Source: Cyanidiococcus yangmingshanensis (taxonomy: Eukaryota; Rhodophyta; Bangiophyceae; Cyanidiales; Cyanidiaceae). From it: a stretch of 64,000 nt of DNA. How positions within the stretch are numbered: position 1 is the stretch's first letter; every line of letters begins with the position of its first letter. Positions 21,492 to 30,420 of this stretch are shown here, one piece after another. A program made the position numbers and the translations under genes. Under the pieces are notes generated by a model. The model saw nothing but the letters and a program-made list of their open reading frames with translations, did no database searches and was not told where the DNA came from. The DNA is taken from NCBI GenBank assembly GCA_013995675.1, contig VWRR01000011.1:496001-560000 (forward strand), read 5' to 3'.

Positions 21492-23480
21492 ATGTGTTCG
21501 GAAGGGATGCTTCGTTTATCTGTATCACAAGTTCACGAGCTTTGGTGTTCTCAAGCGCGGACGTCGAGTACCGCATCGAATGTTTCCGCCGAGCCTCAAC
21601 GCTTTTTGCGCTCTATTCAGCTGCCTGAGTGGACGACGATTCCGTGGCTCGCATGGCGTCGCCATCGTTGGGTGTTGACGCGCAACAGCGGTCAGCAGAT
21701 TGATCCTATTATTGGGGCTCTGGTTCGAATCAGGGGTATGGTGCAACACCTTGGTGAGGAGGAGTTCTGTGCTTGGTCCAGCGGTGGAGACCATACGGTT
21801 CCTCGACTCTGTGGTTTCGCTCCGGAGCTGGGAGCCTCTCTCCAAGTCGACGAGACAGAACATCAGTCTATTTTTGAGGAACCGCGGAACTGGATTGCTC
21901 GCCACGCCCTTTTTCTCGTACCCGTTCCGGGCGACTCGTTCGGTTCGCTGGATACGGCTTGGTCGGTTGCCCCTCCAGGCGACGGGGCACCTATCGCTGG
22001 ATCTGCCGGCGGAGGAGCATCTGGAAGGGATCCGGTCCAGAACGCAAACGAGGTGGCTCCAGTACACCATGCCCGGAGCCGGGACGGGAACGGCAGTGCT
22101 GAACTCGATCCGATGGGTATAGCGCCCACTGAGAATGCGGACTCGCCGGCGATACCGGTTCTTGTGTATGCGTACAGCGATGATCGCGAGCGCTTCGTCT
22201 TGAATGAGGTCGTCGATGCGGTCGGGTTTTTGGAAATGCGCGAAGCTACTTCTCTAGTGAATGGCCTGGGATCCGAGCAAGACGAGCTGGACAGCAGGGC
22301 TCGCTCAGGATCCGATTGTCAACTTGTCGTCCATGCGCTGCGCGTTGATCCTGATCAGGTGTCGCCTCTGGAAGAAGATCATGCGTCGGAGGGCACGCCC
22401 CAACTCTTGTCGCCGTTGCAGTTGGAGGATGTGCTGAATGCTTACACGTGTGTGCATACGTTTCTGAAACAGTACGTTCTTTGTAACGGTGACGACCTCG
22501 CAGCCTCGTATATGCTGTTGGGTCTGCTCGGATCGCGAGGCCCTCATCCATGTGCCCGCGTTGTTGTTCAGCTGAGTTTACCCAGCGACACTGCTGCGGA
22601 TATGGCGAAAGCTTTCGGTAGCCGTCTCTATCGCGGCCTCGCTTTACTGACGCCGTATTGTCAGCGGTTGGCCATCTCTGTCGCTGAGATGAATAGGAGC
22701 GAGTGGGCGCCGCACCAGCGCAGTGGCGAGGATCGTCTCGAGCAAACCGCGCTGCAGTTGCCTCGTGACACCGTGGTGCTCCTCGACGAAAGTTTCCTGG
22801 AGGCATCAGGTGGCCAGCTGTCCCAAACGGGAATGCGTAACCTTCAAACGCTTTCGGAAGTAATCCAAAGCCAGACGATACGCTATCAGTATGCCTACAC
22901 GAATGGCTTGCTTTTTGAAATCAACTGGCCAATCATTTTACTCACGCTTGGCCGAGGGCTTTTGCCTCAAGCAATGCCTCACGCAACGGACGTGCTCGTG
23001 CGGGTGCCTGTCTCTATTTCGGCGCAGAACATCGCCTCTGGGGAAGGGAGACGAGACGCTCTGCCGTTCCCGTCTCCCTCGACATCTGAGTCAGTGGCGG
23101 CTCGTCGTGCCCTGGAGCGATTACGCCGACACCGCTGGCCGGTTTTGCCTCAGACGGTAGCGGCGTTCATCGAGGATGACTTTGTGCGTCTGCGGCGCGA
23201 GGCACGAAATCGTCAAGCCCAAGCTCCAGATAGAACCGACATACCGGATGCGGCATCGCTGGACACGATGTTGCGTCTTGCGTCGTTGGAGGCTCGCGCT
23301 CGTAGCGAGTTCGAGATCTCTACATCGCGTTGGCAACAAGTACAACAGCTGGAGCAAGAACGACGTGCGCGGCTTTGTGGCCTGCCAAGTGGAGCACCAT
23401 CGAATCGATCTGGTGCGGGCTCTGGAACAGAGTCAAATGCTCCCGGTATGACGCGGAGTATATCGAAAGCGACCTCCTAG
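21492..23480 (+). CDS. MCMBP: mini-chromosome maintenance complex-binding protein
   Basis: 662 residues, close to the usual length of MCMBP (about 640). It binds MCM2-7 subunits, promoting their assembly or unloading, and is needed for sister-chromatid cohesion. Evidence: LVRIRGMVQHLGEEEF (family FRGMVQDMxxPEFY), LFLVPVPGDSFG (family pattern YCVPVPGE), VLVYAYSDDRERFVLNEVVD followed by AVGFLEM (OB-like segment), and near the C-terminus MRNLQTLSEVIQSQTIRYQY with FEINWPIILLTLGRGLLPQA. The start is set at the ATG at 21492 (MCSEGMLRLSV), since the longer open frame begins with a TTG at 21321 and carries no family sequence; an ATG at 21375 is also possible. The frame is intact. Confidence 0.85.
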   Translation: MCSEGMLRLSVSQVHELWCSQARTSSTASNVSAEPQRFLRSIQLPEWTTIPWLAWRRHRWVLTRNSGQQIDPIIGALVRIRGMVQHLGEEEFCAWSSGGDHTVPRLCGFAPELGASLQVDETEHQSIFEEPRNWIARHALFLVPVPGDSFGSLDTAWSVAPPGDGAPIAGSAGGGASGRDPVQNANEVAPVHHARSRDGNGSAELDPMGIAPTENADSPAIPVLVYAYSDDRERFVLNEVVDAVGFLEMREATSLVNGLGSEQDELDSRARSGSDCQLVVHALRVDPDQVSPLEEDHASEGTPQLLSPLQLEDVLNAYTCVHTFLKQYVLCNGDDLAASYMLLGLLGSRGPHPCARVVVQLSLPSDTAADMAKAFGSRLYRGLALLTPYCQRLAISVAEMNRSEWAPHQRSGEDRLEQTALQLPRDTVVLLDESFLEASGGQLSQTGMRNLQTLSEVIQSQTIRYQYAYTNGLLFEINWPIILLTLGRGLLPQAMPHATDVLVRVPVSISAQNIASGEGRRDALPFPSPSTSESVAARRALERLRRHRWPVLPQTVAAFIEDDFVRLRREARNRQAQAPDRTDIPDAASLDTMLRLASLEARARSEFEISTSRWQQVQQLEQERRARLCGLPSGAPSNRSGAGSGTESNAPGMTRSISKATS

Positions 23481-24556
23481 TACCGCCTCTGACCAGGCCG
23501 CATATCGAATCCAGAGCGGAAACAAGGAACAGGTTCTTGTCACTTTCAACAGACGCCGCTCCGGAGTGACGATTTCGGTCCCAGGGTACCTCCAGACGGC
23601 ACGGTCTCTGGCGTGACAAGCGGCGACATTCACACCGCATCGCGTGCATGCTACTACAGTGCTCGAGCCGTCGAAAGGATATACCAACTCGCTCCTCAAA
23701 CAGCAATCTAAATATCGTTCATGATACAGCAAAGCGTACCACATCCATTACTCGCGATTGTCTGGCAGGGAGATAGCCGGAGACAGGGCCCTCCAGCTCG
23801 CCGCATTCAGTGCGCAGAGATCCGACCCATCTCAGCAGTCGTTATGCTCTACGAAACGCAACTTCGATCCATAGGAGCACGATTCCGAAACACATTGTCC
23901 CTATCCTTACAATGCGTCCTGAATCTGTCTGCCTTGACGCACGCCGACAAACAATAACGTGACGATATGTGTCAACGCATCCATTGTCCCAATCGAGCGA
24001 GACCACGCCAATGCATGCACTGGCGCTCGACGGCCCGTCAGAACGCCAAGGCGATCCGCAGCCGTGTCGCCACGGGGGCACCCACACGCATTCGCACACA
24101 TACGTGAGTGCATGTGCATGTGCGTGCGTGCGTGCGTGCGCCGTCGGCGATGGACACGGACGGCCATGGCCGATCGCGCGACGCAAGATCGATCCCTGCG
24201 ATGATCGCGAAACGCGACCCGCGGATGCCATGCGTCGATGACAGGGCATGATTGCGGCGGTTGCGGTCCCCCGGCCAGCGCGCAGCGATTTCCCCGAGAA
24301 CAGGGGTGTGGGGTGCGCGCACGACGAGCCCGGCGATCTCGCCACCGGGGCGGGCCTCCGGTCCTGCGGGCCGCTTGTCCCCGGCGGCCAGGTGTCCCGC
24401 GAGGTGCGCGCTCGGCTCCGCGCGCCGTGCGCTCGCCGCGTTTAGCGTGACATTCGCGCTCGCTGGTGGCATCGTGCTCAGTGTAGAACGAGGAACAGCG
24501 TTGTTTGGTAACTATCTGAGGACTGTTCTATCAAAATAGCTTGAGTCTTTTTCATC
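23481..24556. promoter_or_regulatory. upstream region of psbO with GTGC repeat and GC-rich island
   Basis: 1.08 kb between MCMBP and psbO. It holds an alternating purine-pyrimidine run (about 24108-24141) and then about 300 bases (about 24150-24450) that are far more GC-rich than anything else in the window. The GC-rich part is open in several frames on both strands, as expected from composition alone; none matches a known protein. The last 100 bases before psbO return to normal composition. Confidence 0.5.
24108..24141. repeat. GTGC/TGCG simple repeat
   Basis: Alternating purine-pyrimidine tract of GTGCAT and GTGC units ending in four TGCG units. The same class of repeat occurs upstream of the TPS gene near 30050. 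Confidence 0.7.
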
Positions 24557-25559
24557 ATGCTAGGTTTTGTCTCTGGAGCGTTGCGTGTTTCCACCAAGCA
24601 AGGGAACCGTTCGGCGCACACGTGTGCGACCACGGTGAGTGGCCTGCGCATGCAACACGAACAAGCGCAACCGTCGCCGTCGAAGGGGGGCCTCATCGGG
24701 CGGCTTCCTAACGTGGCATCGTTGGCTGCTGCCGTGTTGCTCGCTGCGGCGGCACAAAACGTTCTCTTGGAGCCTGTTCAGGCGTTGACTTCGCAGGATG
24801 TGCGGCAGCTCTCCTATGAGCAGGTCAAGGGCACATGGTCTTGCGAACCGCTGTCCCGAAGTTGTGTCCTCCAAAGGCAAGATTCCGTTGGACAAGACGA
24901 AGAAATACAAGATTGTTGATCTCTGCTTGGAGCCGAAGCAGTTCCTCGTAGAGGAGGAGGTTGGTCGTCGGCGCGGAGAGGTCAAACGCGAGTTTGTGGA
25001 CACCAAGCTCATGACCCGAGCGACGTATACACTGGCCAACATCGAGGGCGAACTGGTGAACGAGAACGGCGCTTGGAAGTTTATCGAGAAGGAAGGCATG
25101 GATTATGCCGCAACAACGGTTCAGATTCCCGGTGGCGAGCGTGTTCCCTTCCTTTTCTCGGTCAAGAAGCTTGTTGCTTCGCTTAGTAATGCTGACGACG
25201 GCATCTCGACGAGCACCGAACTGGGTGGCGAGTTCAAGGTTCCTAGCTACCGGACGGGCATGTTCCTGGATCCGAAAGGCCGAGGTATGACCAATGGCTA
25301 CGATATGGCCGTTGCGCTTCCGGCGCTGGAGGCAGACGGTGCCGAAGGTCAGTTGCCTTTGCGCAAGGAGAATGACAAGATTTTCCAGGAGACTGGTGGG
25401 CGCATCGAGCTCGCGGTAAATAAAGTCGACCCAACGAGCAACGAGATCGGTGGAGTGTTTGTGAGTGAGCAGCTCTCGGACACGGATATGGGTGCCAAGG
25501 AGCCGAAGAAGATTCTCCTCAAGGGCATTTTCTATGCTCGTGTCCAGCCGTCGGATTGA
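24557..25559 (+). CDS. psbO: photosystem II manganese-stabilising protein PsbO, one frame break
   Basis: Stabilises the Mn4CaO5 cluster on the lumenal side of photosystem II. The ATG at 24557 starts a bipartite leader: a stromal transit peptide (MLGFVSGALRVSTKQG, Phe at 4) then a hydrophobic lumen-targeting signal (PNVASLAAAVLLAAAAQNVL) ending near VQA. Mature PsbO starts LTSQDVRQLSYEQVKGT. The frame then breaks: GGC ACA TGG TCT should read GGC ACA GGT CTT, restoring GTGLANRCPEVV, so one extra T lies near 24847-24849. The remaining 230 residues are classic PsbO: TKLMTRATYTL, DYAATTVQIPGGERVPFLF, FLDPKGRGMTNGYDMAVALP and GVFVSEQLSDTDMGAKEP. The protein is essential for phototrophic growth, so a true null seems unlikely unless a second copy exists. 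Sequencing error is the simplest reading. Confidence 0.95.
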
Positions 25560-26744
25560 GAGTGAGTACTCGGTACGAAAGTTATTTGTTGAGGACACGG
25601 ACGTGGTTCTGAGCGAGCAGTATATCGCTTCGCGACCGCGGTATGCTGGCGGGGGTTCCGACACTTGTAGTAGTTGCAACGTAAAGGCTATCGAGGCACG
25701 ACGCTTCCTGTGGAGCGCAGACGCTTTTCCGTCGAACTGCGATGAATTGGGACCGTGTCGGCGAAGCGATGCGCAGAGGTCGTCCCAGTGCTCGCGACTC
25801 GGGCGAAATGGGATCGCTGGCTCACGACCAGAGGACCAAAATTGTTCTTTTCGAGAGTAGTGAGTTGCGTATGTTGACCAGCCGAGAGCGTTTCTCCACG
25901 TGCTGCAAGCTGTAAAGAAGGCGGTTGTCGAAGATGGTTTCGTTTCCGTTCGAGATATCGGATGGTCGTGGCCCTGCTTCTGCAAGCAATGATACGAATT
26001 GGTATCGAGAGATCTGATATTCGCGGACGTTGCCCTGCCAGGATGCACACGACGCTGCACGACGTGATGTCCGAGGTGACTCGCTCCAATGCCCGTCGAG
26101 CACCCTATGGATGGCCTCGACGGTGAGCAGGGTCCCTGTGGATGGGTCGCTCAGAATCAGCTGCTTAAGCACGTTGCACCTCGGGGTGCGCTGTAGACCT
26201 TAAGGGAACGCCCACGGCGTATGGTCTCAAGGGGCCTCGTCGCATGTGTATCGCCGTGCGACCTGGGGAATGGAAATGGCTGGGCGTTCTAGGTCATCAC
26301 CTTAGCCTCACGTTCAGTACATTGCCGCTACAGGATAACTGCAATTGGAATAGTCAGAGGAATCAGTTCCTGTGGTCCAAAGGCTCTTTATTTTTCCGAA
26401 AAGACAAACAAAGTTGAAACGCCAGAGGTTGTAGAGAGCGCGGTTCATCACGAGCGCCTGGGGCAATCAGTGGCTTCCGGTGTGCGACCCGCCCAAGCCC
26501 GAGACCAACGCTTGCCGCGGTTCCGGCAACTGTTCCAGCCAGTTGGTGCTCTATCCGGCATCGGCTGCGAGCGCTCCTGTTTTACAGCGACTTGCAAGTG
26601 TAAAACAGATGCCTTCGGATCCCGTACCCACTTCAAGGCAACTTTTAAGAAATAATCACGACGACGCAGCCAAGCCGTTCAGTGCTGTTGCTCGCACATT
26701 GCGCAGACAAAGAGCAGTGTCGTTTCTCCAGCCGCTATACTCGC
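25560..26744. other. intergenic psbO / RPA32, with unassigned minus-strand ORF
   Basis: 1.2 kb between two convergent gene ends. On the minus strand the 116-codon frame 26172-25822 (MLKQLILSDPSTGTLLTVEA) looks coding-like; a +1 change leads into a frame with PAIPFRPSREHWDDLCASLR that runs toward psbO. No family was recognised. Positions 26200-26740 show nothing else. Confidence 0.35.
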
Positions 26745-27641
26745 TCAAGCACTGGACGCCCGAAACGTGTCATCATCGAGCGTGCAGTAGATGTGACCTT
26801 CATTCTGGAGCGCTTCACAGACCATACGCACGGTTGCCGCCCCCATGCCTGTGCTTGCGACAATGTCGTCCAGCGTGCAATCGCAATCCCGCGACGTCTT
26901 CTGGCGAATACAACCCAGGATTTTGAGCTGCTCAGGTGAGAACACAGAGGGAATCTCTAGATCCGCGTTTTGTCTCGGCGCTGCGGAGGCCATCGACATG
27001 GACGCATTCCGCTGGCCCATGATCGGCAGACCGTTGTCTGGAGCACCCTTGCTGGGAGACCGCAGCCCACCCGCTGCCGTCTTCGTCGCCGTTGGATACC
27101 CACGAATGAGTTGCAGTTTGGTCAGCCGACAAAGCGATTCGTGGTATCGGAGTTCGGGCTCGCCGTCGGCCTTGCGAATGGCGCGCACGTTCAGGATCCG
27201 CCTCCCATCGACTTCCAACAGCTGTCCAAACGCGCGCACGAGTATTCCGCTCTGCTCCAGCTCGGCAAGCGAGCTACTGTTGCTGCTTGCCATCCTCGCC
27301 CAGATCATTTCACCGCTTCGGTCATCGAGCAACCACAAAAGGTCCAGAGGCTGCTCACGCAGCTCTTCGACGTAGGCCACGACTTTTAGGAGCGTGCTCT
27401 CCGAGATGGTCACCCCGTGATGCTCGTTCTCGTCACGCAACAGAAACGTGTTCGTCACCGCGTCATGAGTGGCATGCACCAGGTCAGCGATGCGAGCCGG
27501 AAGCAGAGTCTTGCGCTGGTCGCGGAGCGAGCCCCCAACACCACCTGCTCCGAGACGGCTCGGAGCGTCGCCGCCTCGCACCGGAGACTGGGGGAGAAAA
27601 CCCCCACCGCCATAACCGCTGTACGCACTCGCATAGTCCAT
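26745..27641 (-). CDS. RPA2: replication protein A 32-kDa subunit
   Basis: 298 residues from the ATG at 27641 (MDYASAYSGYGGGGFLPQSP). It is the middle subunit of the single-strand DNA-binding RPA trimer in replication and repair. Domain order is typical: a Gly/Ser-rich N-terminus (the region phosphorylated in other eukaryotes), one OB fold (about 45-170, with VVAYVEELREQPLDLLWLLD, DRSGEMIWAR and GILVRAFGQLLEVDGRRIL), a linker, and a C-terminal winged helix (LEIPSVFSPEQLKILGCIRQ to GHIYCTLDDDTFRA). The winged helix keeps the partner-binding form; in other eukaryotes it binds UNG2, and an UNG gene lies at 46158 in this window. Intact and unspliced. Confidence 0.92.
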   Translation of the reverse strand: MDYASAYSGYGGGGFLPQSPVRGGDAPSRLGAGGVGGSLRDQRKTLLPARIADLVHATHDAVTNTFLLRDENEHHGVTISESTLLKVVAYVEELREQPLDLLWLLDDRSGEMIWARMASSNSSSLAELEQSGILVRAFGQLLEVDGRRILNVRAIRKADGEPELRYHESLCRLTKLQLIRGYPTATKTAAGGLRSPSKGAPDNGLPIMGQRNASMSMASAAPRQNADLEIPSVFSPEQLKILGCIRQKTSRDCDCTLDDIVASTGMGAATVRMVCEALQNEGHIYCTLDDDTFRASSA

Positions 27642-28606
27642 GGAAACTTTTACTTACAAACACAGTTCAGAAACGAAGCAAGTCCGTTCACGTCGGTGCT
27701 TATCAGAACGTCAAAGACAAGCGACGCCAAAGCACACACTAAACAGCGCGTATACGCCACGAGTCGTTTTCGAAAGGCGCCGCAAGCGCAGCACAACCCG
27801 AAACTGGTGGCGCGCATACCCGCCAAATCGACGGATGATTGGCGACCACGCGCAGACTCGTCTGTCCATCGACCGCTTGTGGTGTGTGCTGGCCGCGAGT
27901 TGCCTCTGGGTCTTGACGAGAGTCCAGTGTCCACAGATTTGAGTATGGGGTCAGCGTTGAGAGCCGGTCTCTGTCCAGACATGGAGTCGAAAGCCGTTTC
28001 TCGGTCGAGGAACGCATTGGACTCTGTATCGGTCTATGATGCTTGGTAGAGAACAGTGCCTTGGATTACTCTAGTTGGGATGCTACGCAGTGTCTACCAC
28101 CGGAATGCAGTATGCGTGCAGGGACACATGCCAGTGGATGTCAAGCGCTATTGCTTCAGCGCCGATGGCGATGTGCTCGCTCCGCATCCAGACCAGGTTC
28201 TCGCCTTGGTCACTCGGTGACACGTGTTTCGATGACGCTTTTCTGCGATTATGGAGGGAATTTTATGCGAGACTTGGTTCCTTCGGTCTTCCCTAAAAAG
28301 GATCGCTCAACGTCTCGAGCAGTCTTTCGTTCGTGTTTTCGCCGATCGGCCTCGTGGAATTCATGAAACGCGTTCAGCAACCCTTTCAGTCGCATGCAAT
28401 TTCCGAAGCGCTTTACGACGACAATGTTTGCTCGGAGCGCGTCGCGAAATCGAATGGTCGCTCGCTTTATAAAAGACAACCCGCTGTCGCTTCGCTGCAA
28501 TGCGCGAGCGTTCGTCGCAGGGTGGGGGAGTTCGTGTGCCGACGACGACAGCGCTGGCTAGGTCGCATTGCGCATGAAATGAAACGAATAAGGGGAGCGC
28601 GAGACC
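27642..28606. other. intergenic upstream of RPA32, short plus-strand ORFs
   Basis: About 960 bases. Plus-strand frames at 28075-28296 (ending DAFLRLWREFYARLGSFGLP), 28251-28472 and 28333-28764 overlap and look partly coding, but the frame order does not give one consistent protein and nothing was recognised. The part next to 27641 is the probable RPA32 promoter. Confidence 0.3.
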
Positions 28607-29638
28607 TTAACACAGCGCATGGTTTGTCGACGTCGCATTTTCTTCGCACAGGCTTGATCGCCGCCTCTTTCGCGGCTCATGCTCAGTACGCTTACTGGCC
28701 GGTATCTGCACGCTCGCTTTGGGCCCGTCCGGAGGGATTGGTTCTGCGACGGAATCAGCTCTAGTGAAAGAGACCATACTTGCGTGCACCAAGGTGTTAT
28801 CGGGGGCAGTCGGCGGTCCAACCACTAGCGGCTGTACTGCTCCCTGTACGTCATCCACTTCAGGGTTTGCTCCGATTTCTTTTAGAAACACGTCCAGGTC
28901 ACGCTCGAGTCCATCGGTTTCCGTTCTGGTCTCTTGTCTCCGGGCAATGGCTGTGTGCTGCGCCCGCTGGACAGCAAGGCGAGCGATTTTCGCATCATCT
29001 CGCAGCGTGCCATTCATCATGGCAAGTTCACGAAGCTGGGCGATTTTGAGCGCATTCTCCTCGTCCTTTCGGGGGACGAGGATCTCTTCTTCGAGGTATT
29101 TGGCACATGCATCGACTCGTTGTTGAGCGTCTGCTCCCTCGGCCTCGATGCGCGCATGCAGGGCGTCGTTCCCAGCGTCTCGGGAGCGAGCTCCTCGCCC
29201 TCGAATGAGGAGTCGACAGCCGAAGCGCGCCTCGATACGTTTCTGCGTAACGCCGCGTGGACCGAGCACCAGGCCAGCGAAATTGACGTGCGGATACCTG
29301 TCCACGGGAAAGTACACTCTGCGCACTACACGCGGCGGTAGACACCCTGGAGGTAGCTCAAACTTTGGGTCCAGCGCAAACGCCTCCAAAAGCAACTCAT
29401 TGCGTTCAGAGAAGAGCTGTGCCCGTGCGCGTTGTAGCGGCGTGTTGATTCGTCGCCCCGACCGGTCATAAACCGGTGCAATTACTTGGCCTCGTTCCAC
29501 GGGTTCCAAGACCGCAACAACGTTGATTCGCTCCTCACCTCCCAAAAGTCGTCCAATCCGTTCGACACGTTGACGAATCTGTAACAGCCGCTCCGCCTTG
29601 CTCGTCGCCTGAGGCGACTCAGCTGAGCCAGCGCGCAT
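28607..29638 (-). CDS. SF1: splicing factor 1 / branch-point binding protein
   Basis: 343 residues from the ATG at 29638. SF1/BBP recognises the intron branch-point sequence in the earliest spliceosomal complex. Evidence: the helix-hairpin region PVYDRSGRRINTPLQRARAQ (family PxYDxxGxRxNTR), then the STAR-type KH domain with YPHVNFAGLVLGPRGVTQKR and RFGCRLLIRGRGA, including the GPRG loop, followed by the QUA2-like helix (HARIEAEGADAQQRVDACAK). The C-terminus is basic (KRTEHEPRKRRRSS). No CCHC zinc knuckle is present after the KH domain, unlike yeast BBP and human SF1, so RNA binding may be weaker. Presence of SF1 shows that splicing persists even though no introns were needed in this window. 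Confidence 0.88.
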   Translation of the reverse strand: MRAGSAESPQATSKAERLLQIRQRVERIGRLLGGEERINVVAVLEPVERGQVIAPVYDRSGRRINTPLQRARAQLFSERNELLLEAFALDPKFELPPGCLPPRVVRRVYFPVDRYPHVNFAGLVLGPRGVTQKRIEARFGCRLLIRGRGARSRDAGNDALHARIEAEGADAQQRVDACAKYLEEEILVPRKDEENALKIAQLRELAMMNGTLRDDAKIARLAVQRAQHTAIARRQETRTETDGLERDLDVFLKEIGANPEVDDVQGAVQPLVVGPPTAPDNTLVHASMVSFTRADSVAEPIPPDGPKASVQIPASKRTEHEPRKRRRSSLCEENATSTNHALC

Positions 29639-30420
29639 GACGCTGCACGAGGAAAACTAAGTGCTGGCGGGTCGTGGCACCCCGGCCTTGGCGCAGCAAA
29701 CACCACCGACAACGCACTAGAGCAGTCCACACTAGCACACGAGCCGCGCACCGTGTGTGTACTGAAAGTGCCTCGTTTGCCCGACACACCCAGTCAAAAC
29801 GAACGAACGTCCACAATGGCTCCTCTGGCAGCGCTGATCTCGGCCAAGCTCGGATGCATTCCAGTTTGGCCGACCGAATCAGAACACCGACCATGTTTAT
29901 CTAATCATGTACAGTTTCAACAGGTTGATCGACCTCGCCATCGGCTCGAATCGCGTTCGATCGATCGGACGGACGCTGCGCACCGAAAGACGGCCCCGCA
30001 GCCCTGGTGCCGTCACCTCGTCGCTGAACGGAGCGCCCTGCGCTGAGATCGCATGCACGCACGCATGCACGCACGCATGCACGCACGCACGCACGCATAG
30101 ACACGCAGGCGCACAGATAGGCGGCGTGCGTCGGTCCGCGGGGCACGAGAGAAACGAGGCGTGTCGAGCGCTAGTCCTCCGAGTTCTGCACCCTCGAACG
30201 TTTGCGTAGACGGAGCGCAACTGGTCTTTTGGATTCTCTCGGGAGGTTCAGAATTCGCTTGGGCACTTTTAAGGAGCTTCTTTGCGCTACTCAGCGGTAG
30301 GCTAGCAAAGTCGCTGGGCGGGGTCTCTGGTTCCCCTCACGGTTGGTGACGACCGGGTGTCTTACTTGCTTCGCGGTGTGTGCGAGTTTGTGCGTGAGCC
30401 CTGAGCAGCGATTGTTACAC
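29639..30420. promoter_or_regulatory. divergent region SF1 / TPS with ACGCATGC repeat
   Basis: 780 bases between divergent SF1 and TPS genes. A GCATGCAC/ACGC simple repeat lies at about 30050-30112. Short frames on both strands show nothing recognisable. It must carry both promoters. Confidence 0.5.
30050..30112. repeat. GCATGCAC/ACGC simple repeat
   Basis: About 60 bases of alternating purine-pyrimidine sequence built from ACGCATGC and ACGC units, ending ATAGACACGCAGGCGCAC. Such tracts can adopt left-handed DNA. It resembles the tract upstream of psbO. Confidence 0.75.

Noticed and set aside
21715-21745. Second GTTCGAATC sequence
   Set aside because: It lies inside the MCMBP coding sequence and lacks paired stems.
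24238-24539. Plus-strand ORFs in the GC-rich island
   Set aside because: At this GC content stop codons are rare in every frame; all frames on both strands are open and none resembles a known protein.
24825-26060. 411-codon minus-strand ORF
   Set aside because: Most of it is antisense to psbO, which is certain. Only the part beyond 25560 could belong to a separate small gene.
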